Positions 52,207-62,598 of a DNA stretch of 64,000 nt are shown piece after piece. The DNA is from Microglena sp. YARC. Its lineage: Eukaryota > Chlorophyta > Chlorophyceae > Chlamydomonadales > Chlamydomonadaceae. The stretch's first letter is position 1. Every line of letters starts with the position of its first letter. The DNA lies in NCBI GenBank assembly GCA_022414725.1, contig CM039462.1:182342800-182406799 (forward strand), read 5' to 3'. A program made the position numbers and the translations under genes. The notes beneath the pieces are model-generated. The model was not told the DNA's origin. It saw only the letters and a list, made by a program, of their open reading frames with translations, and did no database searches.

Positions 52207-52627
52207 AAAAACTACTGACTCTCTAACTCACTGACTCACTGACCCACTGACTCACTAACTCACTGGCTCACTGGCTCACTGACTCTCTGACTCAATGACT
52301 CACTGACTCACTGGCTCACTGAATCACTGACTCACTGACTGATTGACTCACTGACTCTCTAACTCACTAACTCACTGACTGATTGACTCACTGACTCTCT
52401 AACTCACTGACTCTCTAACTCACTGACTCACTGACTGATTTACTCACCGACTCACTGACTCACTGACTCACTGACTCACTAAATGACTCATCTACTCACT
52501 GACTCACTGACTCACTGATTAGTTAGTCATGACTCACTGACTCACTGACTCACTAACTCACAGACTCACAGACTCATAGACTCACTGAATCACTGACTGA
52601 TTGAGTCACTCACTCACTGACTGATTA
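52207..52627. repeat. (GACTCACT)n satellite, right part
   Basis: Same octamer as 50,925-51,097, with variants CTAACTCA and GACTGATT. Confidence 0.95.
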
Positions 52628-52869
52628 AGAGCGCCTGGTGGCGCGTCCCGAATAAATGAATTGAATCCTCAATTCAGTTTATTTTAATTAATTTTATTTT
52701 AATTGTATTGAATGTTGTTTTATTTTAATTCGATTTTATTTATTTCATTTTAATTTAATTCACGTGATTTGGATGCATGCAATTGCTTTATTTTTTGTCA
52801 ACTCGAATAGGATTAAATTAAATTAAATTTGATGTAATTGAATTTCATTGAATCGATGGATGTTGCAGC
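52628..52869. repeat. AT-rich block headed by GCGCCTGGTGGCGCGTCCCG
   Basis: The head matches 37,197-37,220 (GTGCCTGGAGGCGCGCCCCG). It is followed by TTTTAATT-rich sequence and has no coding signal. Confidence 0.55.
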
Positions 52870-52955
52870 TTTGTTAGCTTAGGGTTTAGGGATTAGGGTT
52901 TAGGGTTTAGAGTTTAGGGTTTAGGGTTTAGGGTTTAGGGTTTAGGGTTTGTAAA
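52870..52955. repeat. Interstitial telomere-type (TTTAGGG)n block
   Basis: About ten TTTAGGG units, one ATTAGGG and one AGTTTAGGG variant (52,884-52,950). This is the plant/green-alga-type telomere repeat in a window that is otherwise internal. Confidence 0.95.
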
Positions 52956-52957
52956 CC

Positions 52958-53940
52958 TCTTCTTCCGAGCCCCACCCACTTCCTCCTGCCTCTCAGAATC
53001 CTCCATCTCCTCCCTCTCATCCCTGCTCCTTCATTTCAGCTGCTGAGATACCTAGTAGACAAAGCTTTGAGGCGACAATTGGAGCTGGAGGTCCTTTTTT
53101 CGCCCTAGCAATGTCTGCTCTCCGGCCGCCTTTTGACTTTACTGCAAAGCTGCTTCAGCCAATTCGGCTGGAGCGACTGCAATTTCGCGGCTATGGGAGC
53201 TGCTTAGTGCCCCATTAGAGCGTTATAGACGCTCATGCGGTCTAATCCGCTACTCTGCCCCCTCCAGAGGTCAGCATAAGAGGTCAGCCTACTGGAGGGG
53301 GGCAGGCTATTCTCTTCAAGTTAATTCGGGACCACCCAACCCCCATCCTTAGTACTTTAGAAGCAGCTCTCTCCTGATTCCCTTCTTCCGAGCCCCACCC
53401 ACTTCCTCCTGCCTCTCAGAATCCTCCATCTCCTCCCTCTCATCCCTGCTCCTTCATTTCAGCTGCTGAGATACCTAGTAGACAAAGCTTTGAGGCGACA
53501 ATTGGAGCTGGAGGTCCTTTTTTCGCCCTAGCAATGTCTGCTCTCCGGCCGCCTTTTGACTTTGCTGCGAAGCTGCTTCGGCCAATTCGGCTGGAGCGAC
53601 TGCAATTTCGCGGCTATGGGAGCTGCTCAGTGCCCCATTTGAGTGTTATAGACGCTCATGCAGTCTAATCCGCTACTCTGCCCCCTCCAGAGGTCAGCAT
53701 AAGAGGTCAGCCTACTGGAGGGGGGCAGGCTATTCTCTTCAAGTTAATTTGGGACCACCCGACCCCCATCCTTAGTACTTTAGAAGCAGCTCTCTCCTGA
53801 TTCCCTTCTTCCGAGCCCCACCCACTTCCTCCTGCCTCTCAGAATCCTCCCTTTCATCCCTGCTCCTTCATTTCAGCTGCTGAGATACCTAGTAGACAAA
53901 GCTTTGAGGCGACAATTGGAGCTGGAGGTCCTTTTTTCGC
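52958..53940 (+). repeat. About 425-bp tandem monomers (two full, one partial)
   Basis: Monomers start at CTTCTTCCGAGCCCCACCCA near 52,958, 53,383 and 53,807. They carry TTCAGCTGCTGAGATACCTA, GGCGACAATTGGAGCTGGAG, ATTCGGCTGGAGCGACTGCA and CAGGCTATTCTCTTCAAGTT. Copies 1 and 2 differ at only a few sites. Copy 3 leaves the monomer after CCTTTTTTCGC and continues into class B sequence. Confidence 0.93.
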
Positions 53941-54990
53941 TCGATTTTTAGTGTTTTTTGGCCTTAGGCAGGTGTTGTGCTGCTAAGACTCTATCCCTCT
54001 TTTTTGGATTCTCAGTCAGCAGGTCTCCTTTTGAAGGTCCGCATTGGTCAGCATCTTCTTGTTCTCTAATTCGAGACTTGTCGATCCTTGAGTGTGACAT
54101 TGGTTGGAAACCATAGCGATACAGTTTGTCTTAGCTTTTTGCTGCCCTAAGGGCTGGATAGTAGTTTTGGGGGTGGATCTGCTGCTCCTGCCCTGAAGAC
54201 TTTTTTTTGTTTGCTTTTTTCCTGGACCTGTTTATCAGTAGCATGCCCTGCTTTGGTCTTCTTCCTTACAGAGCTTGCTGGCCTGCATTGGAGAAGAAGT
54301 GGCATGCTACTTGACAGCTGAGTTGGCTCGCCGGTCTGCTGATGGAGTGATGCCCTGATGCGCTGGACTGTTATAGGAGTGATGCCCTGTACCGTGTTGT
54401 ATCTTGCGTCTGCAGGTTCAGGAGGCTTACTTAGAAGCTACATAGTTTTTTGTTACCTTGTTTCTGCTACCTTTGAACTGTAGGCATGCCGCGTTCTGGT
54501 CGTCTTTGCAGAGCTTGCTGATCTGCATGGGTGACCTAGCGACATGTTACTGAGAGTCTGTGCTGGTAATGCTAAAGGAGTGATGCCCTGATGCAACTAG
54601 CCTGTTACAGGAGTGATGCCCTGCAGTGTTTTAATCTTAGATCAGCAAGACCTTTGCTTGCATGCCTTTCCTTCTTTTTCTGTGTTGCTCTTGGAGGTTA
54701 CAGTGGTGTTTTGTTGGTTGGGGAGGAACAGTGTTTGCTTGGAGGTGGGGGGTGGTGCTCGGAAGGCCCTTAGTCCTTTGTCCTCCTAGTAATTAGTTTT
54801 GTGTCCCTCGTTCTTTTGTCCCTAGTCTTTTTCGTCTTTTGTCTTTGGATCTTTTGTCTTAGCGGACTTTTGGTCCATGTCCTCTAGTCTTCTTCTTTGG
54901 TTTTTCTTCCTCGGTCACATAGGGCTAGGTTTTATCAGATGTTCCCTTTCCTGGTTCCTCCCTATGTAAAAAAAAAAAAAAAAAAAAAAA
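53941..54990 (+). mobile_element. LINE class B element downstream of the monomers
   Basis: From about 53,941 unique sequence, then the segment shared with 51,098-52,206 (GGGGGTGGATCTGCTGCTCC, GGAGTGATGCCCTG repeats, TTGCTCTTGGAGGTTACAGT) and the class B end CTCCCTATGTA with about 25 A. With the monomers it would make an about 2.0-kb non-coding element (52,958-54,990). Confidence 0.85.
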
Positions 54991-55720
54991 GCTAAAAAAG
55001 TGACGAAAAATGAGAGTTTTTGAAGGGTTGTTGGATTTTTTAAGCAGTGCTGAACGTTCATGCAATGCACAATTATGGATTGGCTTTATTTCTAAGAATA
55101 TGATACAAGAAAAATGAGACCAACTCCCCCCCCCCCCCCCCCCCCCCCAAATGAGAAAACTCCCCCCCCACCCACCGACCCCCCACACACACACAGACAC
55201 ACACACCTTTTTATCACCATACCCACAATCTCACTCCCCCACCAACCGCCCATAACCCCACACTCACCCCCTATCACAGCACGTTCTTTCTACAAACCAC
55301 CACCAACCTTCACATTGCACCCCTCACCCCCACCCGACCACCACAACATTGGCTAGGGCGTGCAAGTCGCCTAGACCGGTCTGGGCCAGTAAATCACCCT
55401 CTCCTAACACACACACACTCACACCTTCCTCTTCACCACCTAACCCACACTCACTCCCCCACCACACACACAATAACCGCACACTCTCCCCCCTACCACC
55501 ACAACACACCCCTCCTTACAGCTTACCACTCACCCATACCTCCACAACACACCCCTCACCCCCATACCACCACCACCACCCTGGTCTGGGCGTGAAATTC
55601 GCCCAAATAGACCGGTCTGGGCGTGAAAATCGCCCAGACCACAGTTCCACGGGAGATTGCTCTTTTCCTATCTTGCCGAGGTTTACCTTAGCGGTTAGGG
55701 GGCGGCGTTAGATCGCAGGA
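54991..55720. other. CA/CCCAC-rich sequence with GTCTGGGCG repeats
   Basis: C run (55,127-55,148), CACACACCC filler, and four copies of GTCTGGGC with AAATCGCC or AAGTCGCC (55,364-55,390; 55,583-55,640). The C-terminal-like repeats GCGTGAAANTCGCCCA at 55,590 and 55,620 are a short tandem pair. No gene is seen. Confidence 0.6.
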
Positions 55721-56162
55721 CACGCAGGCTGAGTTACAAATGTGGTGTGTTCTACATCCCTTGTGATCTACAGTACCCTTGCTGTATCGACCCTACTTGC
55801 GAGAGTAGGAAGGGGGTGGTGAGGTTTGATTCCTCAGTATTTTGGCGTCCTGGCCCTAAGCAAACCTTGTAGGGAAGTACTGTCGGATTTCAGCCCTCGG
55901 GTGGTTCTCTAGTTATGTCTCCTTGATTCCGCCTCTAATGACCATGGCAGGGAGCTTGTCTGCCGTGGTCAACAGGGGTAGTGGTGAATGTTCGTTTGGT
56001 CGTGGGTTGGTATCTCTCACCAACCCTAAGTGCGCCTATTTTTTTTTTTTTTTTACTTTGCATATTGTAGGAGTGGCACCACCATTCGAACTGAATCCTC
56101 CGTGTCGCTGGTTTGTGTCGGGAGACCCACCTCCTGGGGTGAAAATCCTTTCACAACTAAAA
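55721..56162 (+). mobile_element. SINE-like element, plus-strand copy
   Basis: 55,895-56,162 is collinear with the minus-strand element at 33,845-34,085 (CCATGGCAGGGAGCTTGTCT ... CCTTTCACAACTAAAA) with a 16-base T run inserted at 56,040. 55,810-55,850 upstream includes GGTTTGATTCC, similar to a pol III B box; without an A box at the right distance this is only suggestive. Confidence 0.7.
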
Positions 56163-56224
56163 AAAAAAAAAAAAAAAAAAAAGCTTTGGTTTTCCTTATT
56201 CCCCCCTTTGTAAAAAAAAAAAAT
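56163..56224 (+). mobile_element. Very short class A insertion
   Basis: After poly-A, TTGGTTTTCCTTATTCCCCC and CTTTGTA plus 13 A: only about 40 bases of class A end. Confidence 0.7.
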
Positions 56225-56259
56225 CGGAATGCCGGACTAACAGGAACTGAATTCTCTGA

Positions 56260-56395
56260 CCTCTGAACACCTCAATGTCAAAGCGCATTCGACGACATTA
56301 AGGACAGCCTAACCCACGCACCTCTGCTTGCCCACCCCAATCCTGAGAAGGCCTTCTGTGCAATCATACACGCCCCGATCGAGGCACAGGGGGCG
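56260..56395 (+). pseudogene. Ty3/gypsy RNase H N-terminal relic
   Basis: One frame reads SAFDDIKDSLTHAPLLAHPN then EKAFCAIIHAP, matching the AF..LK..LT.AP.L..PD..K.F segment at the RT/RNase H junction of Ty3/gypsy elements. The first catalytic Asp region is replaced by HAP. It lies on the same strand as and downstream of the RT relic at 49.3-50.4 kb, as expected for one broken element. Confidence 0.7.
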
Positions 56396-56689
56396 TGCTC
56401 ATACACGGGAACAGGCCGATAGCATGAAGAATAGCAATGCTACCTTGCTATCTCGAAAGATTTACTGGTGCCTTTGAGCTAGAAACAGACCACGAACCAT
56501 AAGTCTACTTATCGAATCAACCGATGCTATCTCGCAAACAAGCTCGATATCTCGAACGCCTTGGTCCTGACGCCTCGACCCCTCAAGGGACTTCATGCCC
56601 GATATATTGCTTGATACACGAAAGACTCATGGTTCCAGTGTGAAAGCACGACCCAGAACTCGCTCTTAGATCTGATAGCTTCTGGGTTG
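56396..56689. other. Degraded gypsy sequence between RNase H and integrase
   Basis: Position in the element predicts the rest of RNase H here, and stop codons are frequent. No motif can be defended. Confidence 0.4.
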
Positions 56690-57127
56690 GCACTGGGTCA
56701 TCGACTCGTTCGGCATCGGCTGCGCTTATCGTTATTCCGAATGGTAACGCGCTCAAGTCATGTATCTTGTTCGCCTTTAACGACACCCACCCTGGTTTTG
56801 AATGCACTTTCAACACTATTGCCTATTCTACATGTGGCCCGCTATGCGCATCGATGTCAACGACTGTTATTTCGTGCCTATTTGGTAAGAGCTGCCCATT
56901 GTCGCAGCAACAGAACGCTGCAGCATCGCTATCACTATCCATATCGCTCCATTTCGATTTCCTGTCGATTGGACTTTACCGTGGGCTTACCCAGTTCAGA
57001 GGGGTCCGACATGATTTTCGTGATAAGTCAATAGACTCACGAAAATGGTCAAACTCTCTCCATGCAAAACTCACGTTACAGATGGGACCGAACGGAACTA
57101 CTGACGGGATGGATCGGGGGTCAGTCC
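56690..57127 (+). pseudogene. Ty3/gypsy integrase relic
   Basis: The zinc-binding H...H region is suggested by DTHPGFE and then YMWPAMRIDVND-type sequence in shifted frames (56,785-56,870). The catalytic core start is recognisable as DFTVGLPSSEGSDMIFV (56,975-57,025), equivalent to MDFI.GLP.S.G.D.ILVVVD, followed by RLTKMVKLSPC (57,030-57,065). Several frame changes are required. The relic stops at a class A LINE tail at 57,128, so the second Asp and the Glu of the DDE triad are not present. Confidence 0.78.
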
Positions 57128-58451
57128 CAGATCCTTTTTTTTTTTTTTACAAAGGGGGGAACCAGGAAAAGGCGCAAACTGATAAAACCTAGCCTTTGTG
57201 ACCAAGGAGAAAAAGACCAAAGAAAAATACAAGAACAGCTAAGGGACAGCTAAGGGACGGACACCACCTAAGGGTCAAAGGAGGACAGGAACAGAAGACA
57301 AACAAACCAGAGAGGCAAGGAAGAAGCCCAAAACAGAAAGCCTAAGAGAAGGGGCAAGGACTACTAAGAAAAAAGACCTATTAAGGGGGGGGCAAAACAT
57401 TGTAACCTCTAACAGTCACCGGGATCAGAAGACTGACAGAGGAGATGCAAACTAAGGAGGACTAAAAGGAAAACTATGCGAGAAACTAAGAGAAGAAAAA
57501 GGGGGGGAGGGGGGGGGGGGGGGGGGGAACTAAGGGGGCAACTGGGGGGGAAACTAAGGAGGCAACTAAGGGTGGAAACTGAACTAGGGAAAGCAAACTA
57601 AGGGAGAAACTGCGGAAACATGCCAAAAGCAGGGAGTCAACCAGAAAAGAAGAAAGACAACTGGGAGCAAAGCGAAAACCTAAAAGACTGGTCTGGGCAG
57701 GTAAACAACAGGAATGAAGACAGAGACAGTATCAAGATCTAGATCTTGATCTGGATCTTAGCGCAGATCTGGACCAAGATCTCGGTCCAGATCTAGAACC
57801 CATATTTGGAACGTGGTCTTGAGCTGTGTCCAAATCTAGAACCTGATCCTGATCTGGGGCAGGGTCTTGATCTTGGGCTTGGGCTGGATCTAGCCCAGTT
57901 GGTGTCCGTCCCTTAGCTGTCCCTTAGCCGTTCTTGTCTTTTTCTTTGGTCTTTTCTCCTTGGTCACAAAGGGCTAGGTTTTATCAGTTGCGCCTTTTCC
58001 TGGTTCCCCCCTTTGTAAAAAAAAAAAAAAAAGGGTCATTATCAGGGCCTAGAGCTGGGGCTTGGGCTGGATCTAGGTCAGGGTCTAGATCAGGGTCTAG
58101 AGCTGGGGCTTGGGCTGGGTCTGGGTCAGGGTCTAGAGCAGGGTCTAGATCCGGGAAATGGGCTGGATCTGGGTCAGGGTCTAGATCAGGGTCTAGATCT
58201 AGGGCTTGGGCTGGGTCTGGGTTTGGGTCTGGGATTGTAGGGAGCGCTGGGGCCATGGGGATTGTCATTTCCATGGTGCGGGTATCAGGCTCCTGGTCAC
58301 CGGGAGTGACCCAAATCATGGTGCAAAAGATCGTGGGGGTGGCCCATAAGCTTGCAAAGGAAGCCACTGTGAGAAAGCAATCTAGGCCACGCCACCAATC
58401 TTGACAGAAGGCGCCATTATCAAGGTGTCAAAGATCCGTCTGGGTGCGCAT
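57128..58451 (-). mobile_element. 3' region of LINE copy 1 (class A UTR, acidic satellite, unique block)
   Basis: Minus strand, 3' to 5': poly-T and class A tail (57,128-57,400), CTAAGGGGGGAAACTAAGG purine-rich UTR (57,400-57,620), TTGATACTGTCTCTG junction (57,720-57,740), GATCTAGACC satellite (57,740-57,890 and 58,040-58,245) and a unique block 58,246-58,451. A plus-oriented class A tail (57,896-58,035) interrupts it. The unique block and satellite form one minus-strand frame (TMEMTIPMAPALPTIPDPNP then DLDPD repeats) that is also present at 40,625-40,720. Confidence 0.7.
57896..58035 (+). mobile_element. LINE class A 3' tail
   Basis: GGTGTCCGTCCCTTAGCTGT to CCCCCCTTTGTA plus about 16 A, inserted in the satellite of LINE copy 1. 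Confidence 0.88.
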
Positions 58452-60790
58452 TCAGTCCCTGGCGATGGCTTGGTGAAGGTAGCCAAGGGAATGGCAGATA
58501 GCCTTGTGGTGAAGGGGCTCAGAATGGTCCAGTCTGCCAGCCCGTGACGAACGGACCTGCCATATCGCGCCCAAGGTGGTTATACGCAGAAAAGACCACA
58601 ACCTTAGGGCAGAGGGAGGAGGGGGTGTCCCGGGCCAAAGGGTGATGTCGTCACCGAGGAGGAAGAAGGGGCATCGAGGAAGGCGCTGCCCACCGGTGAG
58701 GGTCTCCCAAGTGGAAAGGAGCCAGTCTATGACAGGGGCAGAATCAGGGCATTCCAAGAAAGCGTGAGACATTGTGTCAGTAGTGTGCAGCTGCAAGCAG
58801 TCAGGGCTGGAGCAGACTATGGAGGGGGGTCGTCTTGGTTGACCCGTTGGAAGCGTCCTCGTACATGAGCAAGGAACGCATTGCAGCCCAGGGTGCCATG
58901 AAGCAAGCTCCGGCAAGTGATGGTATAAAGGACGGTGGAGAGTCTTGTCAGCGAGGCGTACCCACACCTGCGAAAAGCTGCACGTAGAGGGAGGGAGACT
59001 TGAGGTTCGTCTTGTCTTTGAGCAGTTCTTCTCTGCTGGGCCTGGACGGGAGGGGCGGACACGTTGTAAGTCCACCCAAGCGTTCTGTGGGAGGTCTTCA
59101 GGGGAGGGGACTGGAATAGGGGTGACAACGAGCGCTCTCTCTGTTGCTGAGGCAATCCATCGGGATTCAAGACCACAGAGGCCTCGCAGGTCAGGGTTAG
59201 TGCTAGGGTGAGTGTCTAAGGTGGAGGGGGGTAGAATGCTCCGCAGCCTGGGCCAAGTAGCACGTTCCTCGGTATAACCTGGCACAAAATGGTGGGAACT
59301 GGGGCTTTGTTGCATGATATGTTGGTGAAGAAGGGCCTGCCGTGCTAGGCGCACAGAGAGTTCAAGAAGGTTCACCTCAGTATCATCATGGAGGTGGAGA
59401 CCCATGTTGTTGGGGTCCAGTTGGAGGTCCTCCCAAAGACCAACCAGCCATGGTTCCAAGAGCTCTTGCCTCTGGTGGGGGGGGAGGCCTTGCTGGATCA
59501 GCTGCTCCTCAAAGTCTGCCCGTAACCATGCTTCTCGAGGTTTCTTGCGTAGGGTGATGAGGGCAGCTTGGGGGTGTCCTTGGGGGGGAAGGGCAGGAAG
59601 GGTGAGAGGGTGTAACCGGCCAGAGGGCCAGACCTCCCAAAGACGGTCCTCTCCAGTGAGGGGATCTGGCCTGGACCCTGGACAGCGGGAAAGAGCTTCC
59701 ATTTGGGAGGTGGAAGTTCAGGAAGGAGGACAGCTTCCCGCCAGGGGTCTGGCAGAGAGGAGAGGATGAAGTCAAGGTCTTGGACAGCAGCGGGAGGGAG
59801 GTGAGCTCGTTGTTGATGAGCTGAGCGGATGTCCTTGAGACGGTGCCACGAGAGTGCTTGGGAGGAGAGCACTTGGTTTGAGGTGATGGGCATGGACGGA
59901 AAAGGAGGGGTGTTGTTGAAGGTGGTTTCCAGAAGGATGGATTGGGGGCACTGCATGGAGGGAGCGATAATTCTACGAATGTTCAGCAGGAGAAAAGCCT
60001 CTGCACTTTCCCCGGCCAAGTTGGTGGTGATTGAGGCGATGTCCACAGAAGACGGGGCGGTAACCAGGGCATGGTATCCACTTGGCTGACCTGGAGGAAG
60101 GCGCACAGCCCGAGAAATCTCGTGACGGTAGAGCTGCTGCCAGGGGTGACCTGTTGTAACTGAAGAGGAGCCATGTGGTCTTGGCCAGCATAGCAGCCGA
60201 GTGGGAAGCAAGATGGGGTTACAGCAAGCCCTCCTCGATGAAAAGGAAGGACGGCTGTCCCGAAGCGGGGAAGAGGTGTCCTGGACGTGGTGATTCCTCC
60301 TCCTGCAGGCTAGAGGTTGCAAACAAAGGCATTGAGAGAAGATTGCAACTGCTGGCGGAGAGGCGCTGGTGGTGATGCAAAGTTAGTCCTGGAAGATGAA
60401 CTTGGGAAGCCAAAGCATTGCATAGCAACATGCGCCCTTCCAATAACATTGAGATTGCGCCCCTACTCGTGAGAGCCATCGGAGCTGCCTGCACGTGAGA
60501 TGCTATGGGGCATGTGCTGGTAGGCCTGCAGCCTTGCAAAGGGCAGTGTCTTGCACCGAACGGCACGCCCAGCAATCTGTGAGGTGTGTTCTGGGGGATG
60601 GAGGTAGTAACCAGTCAAGTGATCCGAGAGGGTGCAAGGGCGGGGGTCCAGAGCTGCAGGGAGGGTATGTCTGGGGAAGTTCAAGAAGCAGAAGACGGGT
60701 CTTGGGAACAGACTGGGCGGGGGTAAGCCAGCGAATTGGCTACGACGTATGTCTCCTTGATGATAGGCCCATCTGTGGCTGGGTTGAGGA
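58452..60790 (-). pseudogene. LINE copy 1 ORF2, C-terminal half
   Basis: Two overlapping minus frames (58,452-59,702 and 59,498-60,322), plus earlier frames to 60,790. The first has the zinc-knuckle-like CSSPDCLQLHTTDTMSHAFL with ECP following (Cys-x4-Cys...His...Cys) and WSFLRITTLGAIWQVRSSRA, the usual C-terminal end of non-LTR ORF2 proteins. The frame break near 59,690 is explained by comparison with copy 2 (45,330-45,370), where GGACCAACAGGGACCA is present and the frame runs through; copy 1 has lost bases there. The upstream frame holds LPPGQPSGYHALVTAPSSVD, in the region after the RT thumb. It is non-functional as assembled. Confidence 0.82.
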
Positions 60791-61770
60791 CAAAGTGCTT
60801 GCCATCGTCAGCAAACGAGAGGGTTTTTTTTTTTTTCTCTTTTTTTTTACATGGGAGGAACCAGCTCAGAAAGGGAACATCTGATAAAACCTAGCCCTAT
60901 GTGACCGAGGAAGAAAAACCGAAGAAGGAGACTACAAGACAGGGCAGGGGCCAACTCTCCTGAGGGAAGACGGAAGGATTGCAGAGTTCCACAAGATCAC
61001 AGTTGGTTATTGTACGTGATGAAGGGCTCAAAATGATGACCCATTGATTACAGCTCAAAGGCCCCACCCTGAGGGAAGCCGGAAGTGTTGGGCGAAGGAG
61101 GTAGTGAAGAAACGTTGAGACGCACTCGCGTAGAGCTTGCCATTCATGAGGATATCGCTACCAGCGCGTGATGCCCGCACTATTGAATCCCATGGCTGAC
61201 ATTGTCTTTAAGGAGCCATCCCCTGTTGACAGAATCATAAGCTTTAGTGAGGTCAGAATGCAGCACCAGCCTGGTAAGCCAAGCTCTTTCAAGCGCGCAG
61301 CCAAGCCTAGGTGATAGCGGATGTTGTCACTGATGTCTCTGCCACGGAGGAAAGCTGATTGAGTGAGGTCGATGAGATATTCCATGTGGGCGTTGCCAGC
61401 CGGTGAGCCAATGATCAAAAGGATCAGCTTAAAGGTCGCAATTGAGAGGGTGATAGGACGGTAACCTGCGAGGGAGTCTTGGGGACGAAACCAAAAGGCT
61501 GACCAGTCTTGTGGAGAAGGCAGATGGTTCCCTGAAGGAGGGGTGCTAGGGGGCCGAGTTAACTTGATCTTGGAAGGCAGAGTTGAAAACCCTTTTGAAG
61601 GATTGGGACAGTTCTTCATGGAACGCATTGTAGACTTCAAAGGGAAGTCCGTCATAACCTGGGCTGGAGCCTCGAGAAGACAGAGCGGATGCAAGGTCCA
61701 TCTCATTTCTCCTATGATGTGATTAGGCCATCGCCATTGACACCTTCTGCAAGGGCTCTGCATAACTAGG
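60791..61770 (-). pseudogene. LINE copy 1 ORF2, reverse transcriptase domain
   Basis: Motifs in order on the minus strand: SPGYDGLPFEVYNAFHEELS (61,597-61,678), YRPITL (near 61,444-61,465), TQSAFLRGRDISDNIRYHLG (near 61,310-61,375), motif A DLTKAYDSVNRGWLLK (61,208-61,258), motif B GFPQGGA (61,062-61,082) and the catalytic FADD (60,804-60,815). They lie in at least three frames, so several frameshifts exist. A class B tail (60,823-60,940) is inserted between motif B and FADD. These motifs define a non-LTR retrotransposon RT; the clade cannot be fixed without alignment. Confidence 0.88.
60823..60940 (-). mobile_element. LINE class B tail inside the RT domain
   Basis: Poly-T with TCTC, ACATGGGAGGAACCAGCTCA, then CTGATAAAACCTAGCCCTAT and GAGGAAGAAAAACCGAAGAA. 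Only about 100 bases of element sequence. Confidence 0.88.
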
Positions 61771-62404
61771 GGGAGGGACGAGGGAGGGATGTGAGCAGAA
61801 GATCCAGTGGGTTAGCCTGGTTGATGTGAGGGTTTGGACGATACAGTCCCAAAGGAGAATCAACACTATAAAAAAGTCCAGAGCATACTCCAGTCCTATG
61901 TTGACTCCTATCATTGAAGAGAGGTCAGCCACAGAAAGGCGGTTAGGTGATGCTGGGGTGGCCCTGGAGGCTGGATAAGCTTGATGTGGACTGGAGAGGT
62001 GAGTGGGGAACGGGAAGGTGGTGGAAGTAGAAGGAAGATGAATCCCCAAAAGTCAAGTGTGCTCAAGGATAGGTAGAGCTATTGAGCATTGGAGCAAGGA
62101 GTTGCTGCCAAGCGAGTGTTGCCTGCTAATGCCTTAGCCTTGGCTATGTTGAGGCGCGCTAGGAAAGAAATTGCATCGGGAGAAATGCACCGTGAGAATT
62201 CCTGCGGGGGGGGGCGGGGGGGCGTTTCCGTCCTCTGCTAAAGCGGGCCGGCACGCTGTGCGGCACGGCGATGCTTCTTGTAAATGCCCAACTGCTGGTG
62301 CGAATAACTTCCTTCATGTTGTCCCATTTTGTGATCGATGTCTGAAATCGGGTAAGAGGTTTAGGAGGAGGATTGTGAAGCCGGATGATGTTCTCGAGCT
62401 CATC
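61771..62404 (-). pseudogene. LINE copy 1 ORF2, region between endonuclease and RT
   Basis: Position in the element predicts the linker between endonuclease and RT. Short minus frames (for example 61,723-62,049) are interrupted and no conserved motif is visible. A G-rich run (62,205-62,222) may be a sequencing trouble spot. Confidence 0.45.
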
Positions 62405-62563
62405 ACCCCTAGTCCTTTTCGTCTTTTGTCTTCGGATCTTTTGTCTTAGCGGACTTTGGTCCATTGTCCTCTAATCTTCTTCTTTGGTTTTTCTTCCTCG
62501 GTCACACAGCGGGCTAGGTTTTATCAGAATGTTCCCTTTTACCTGGTTCCTCCCTCGACCCCA

Positions 62564-62597
<34 letters not shown>
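62405..62597 (+). mobile_element. LINE class B 3' tail
   Basis: CCCCTAGTCCTTTTCGTCTT to CCTCGACCCCATGTA plus about 30 A, with a small insertion (CGAC) in the usual CTCCCTATGTA end. Confidence 0.88.

Positions 62598-62598
<1 letters not shown>

Noticed and set aside
55721..55870. 5S rRNA or tRNA gene upstream of the SINE-like element
   Set aside because: A B-box-like GGTTTGATTCC is present, but there is no A box at a proper distance and no cloverleaf.
58452..59702. Intact 416-codon gene
   Set aside because: It is the C-terminal part of a LINE ORF2. The apparent start Met lies just after a frameshift identifiable by comparison with 45,204-45,371.
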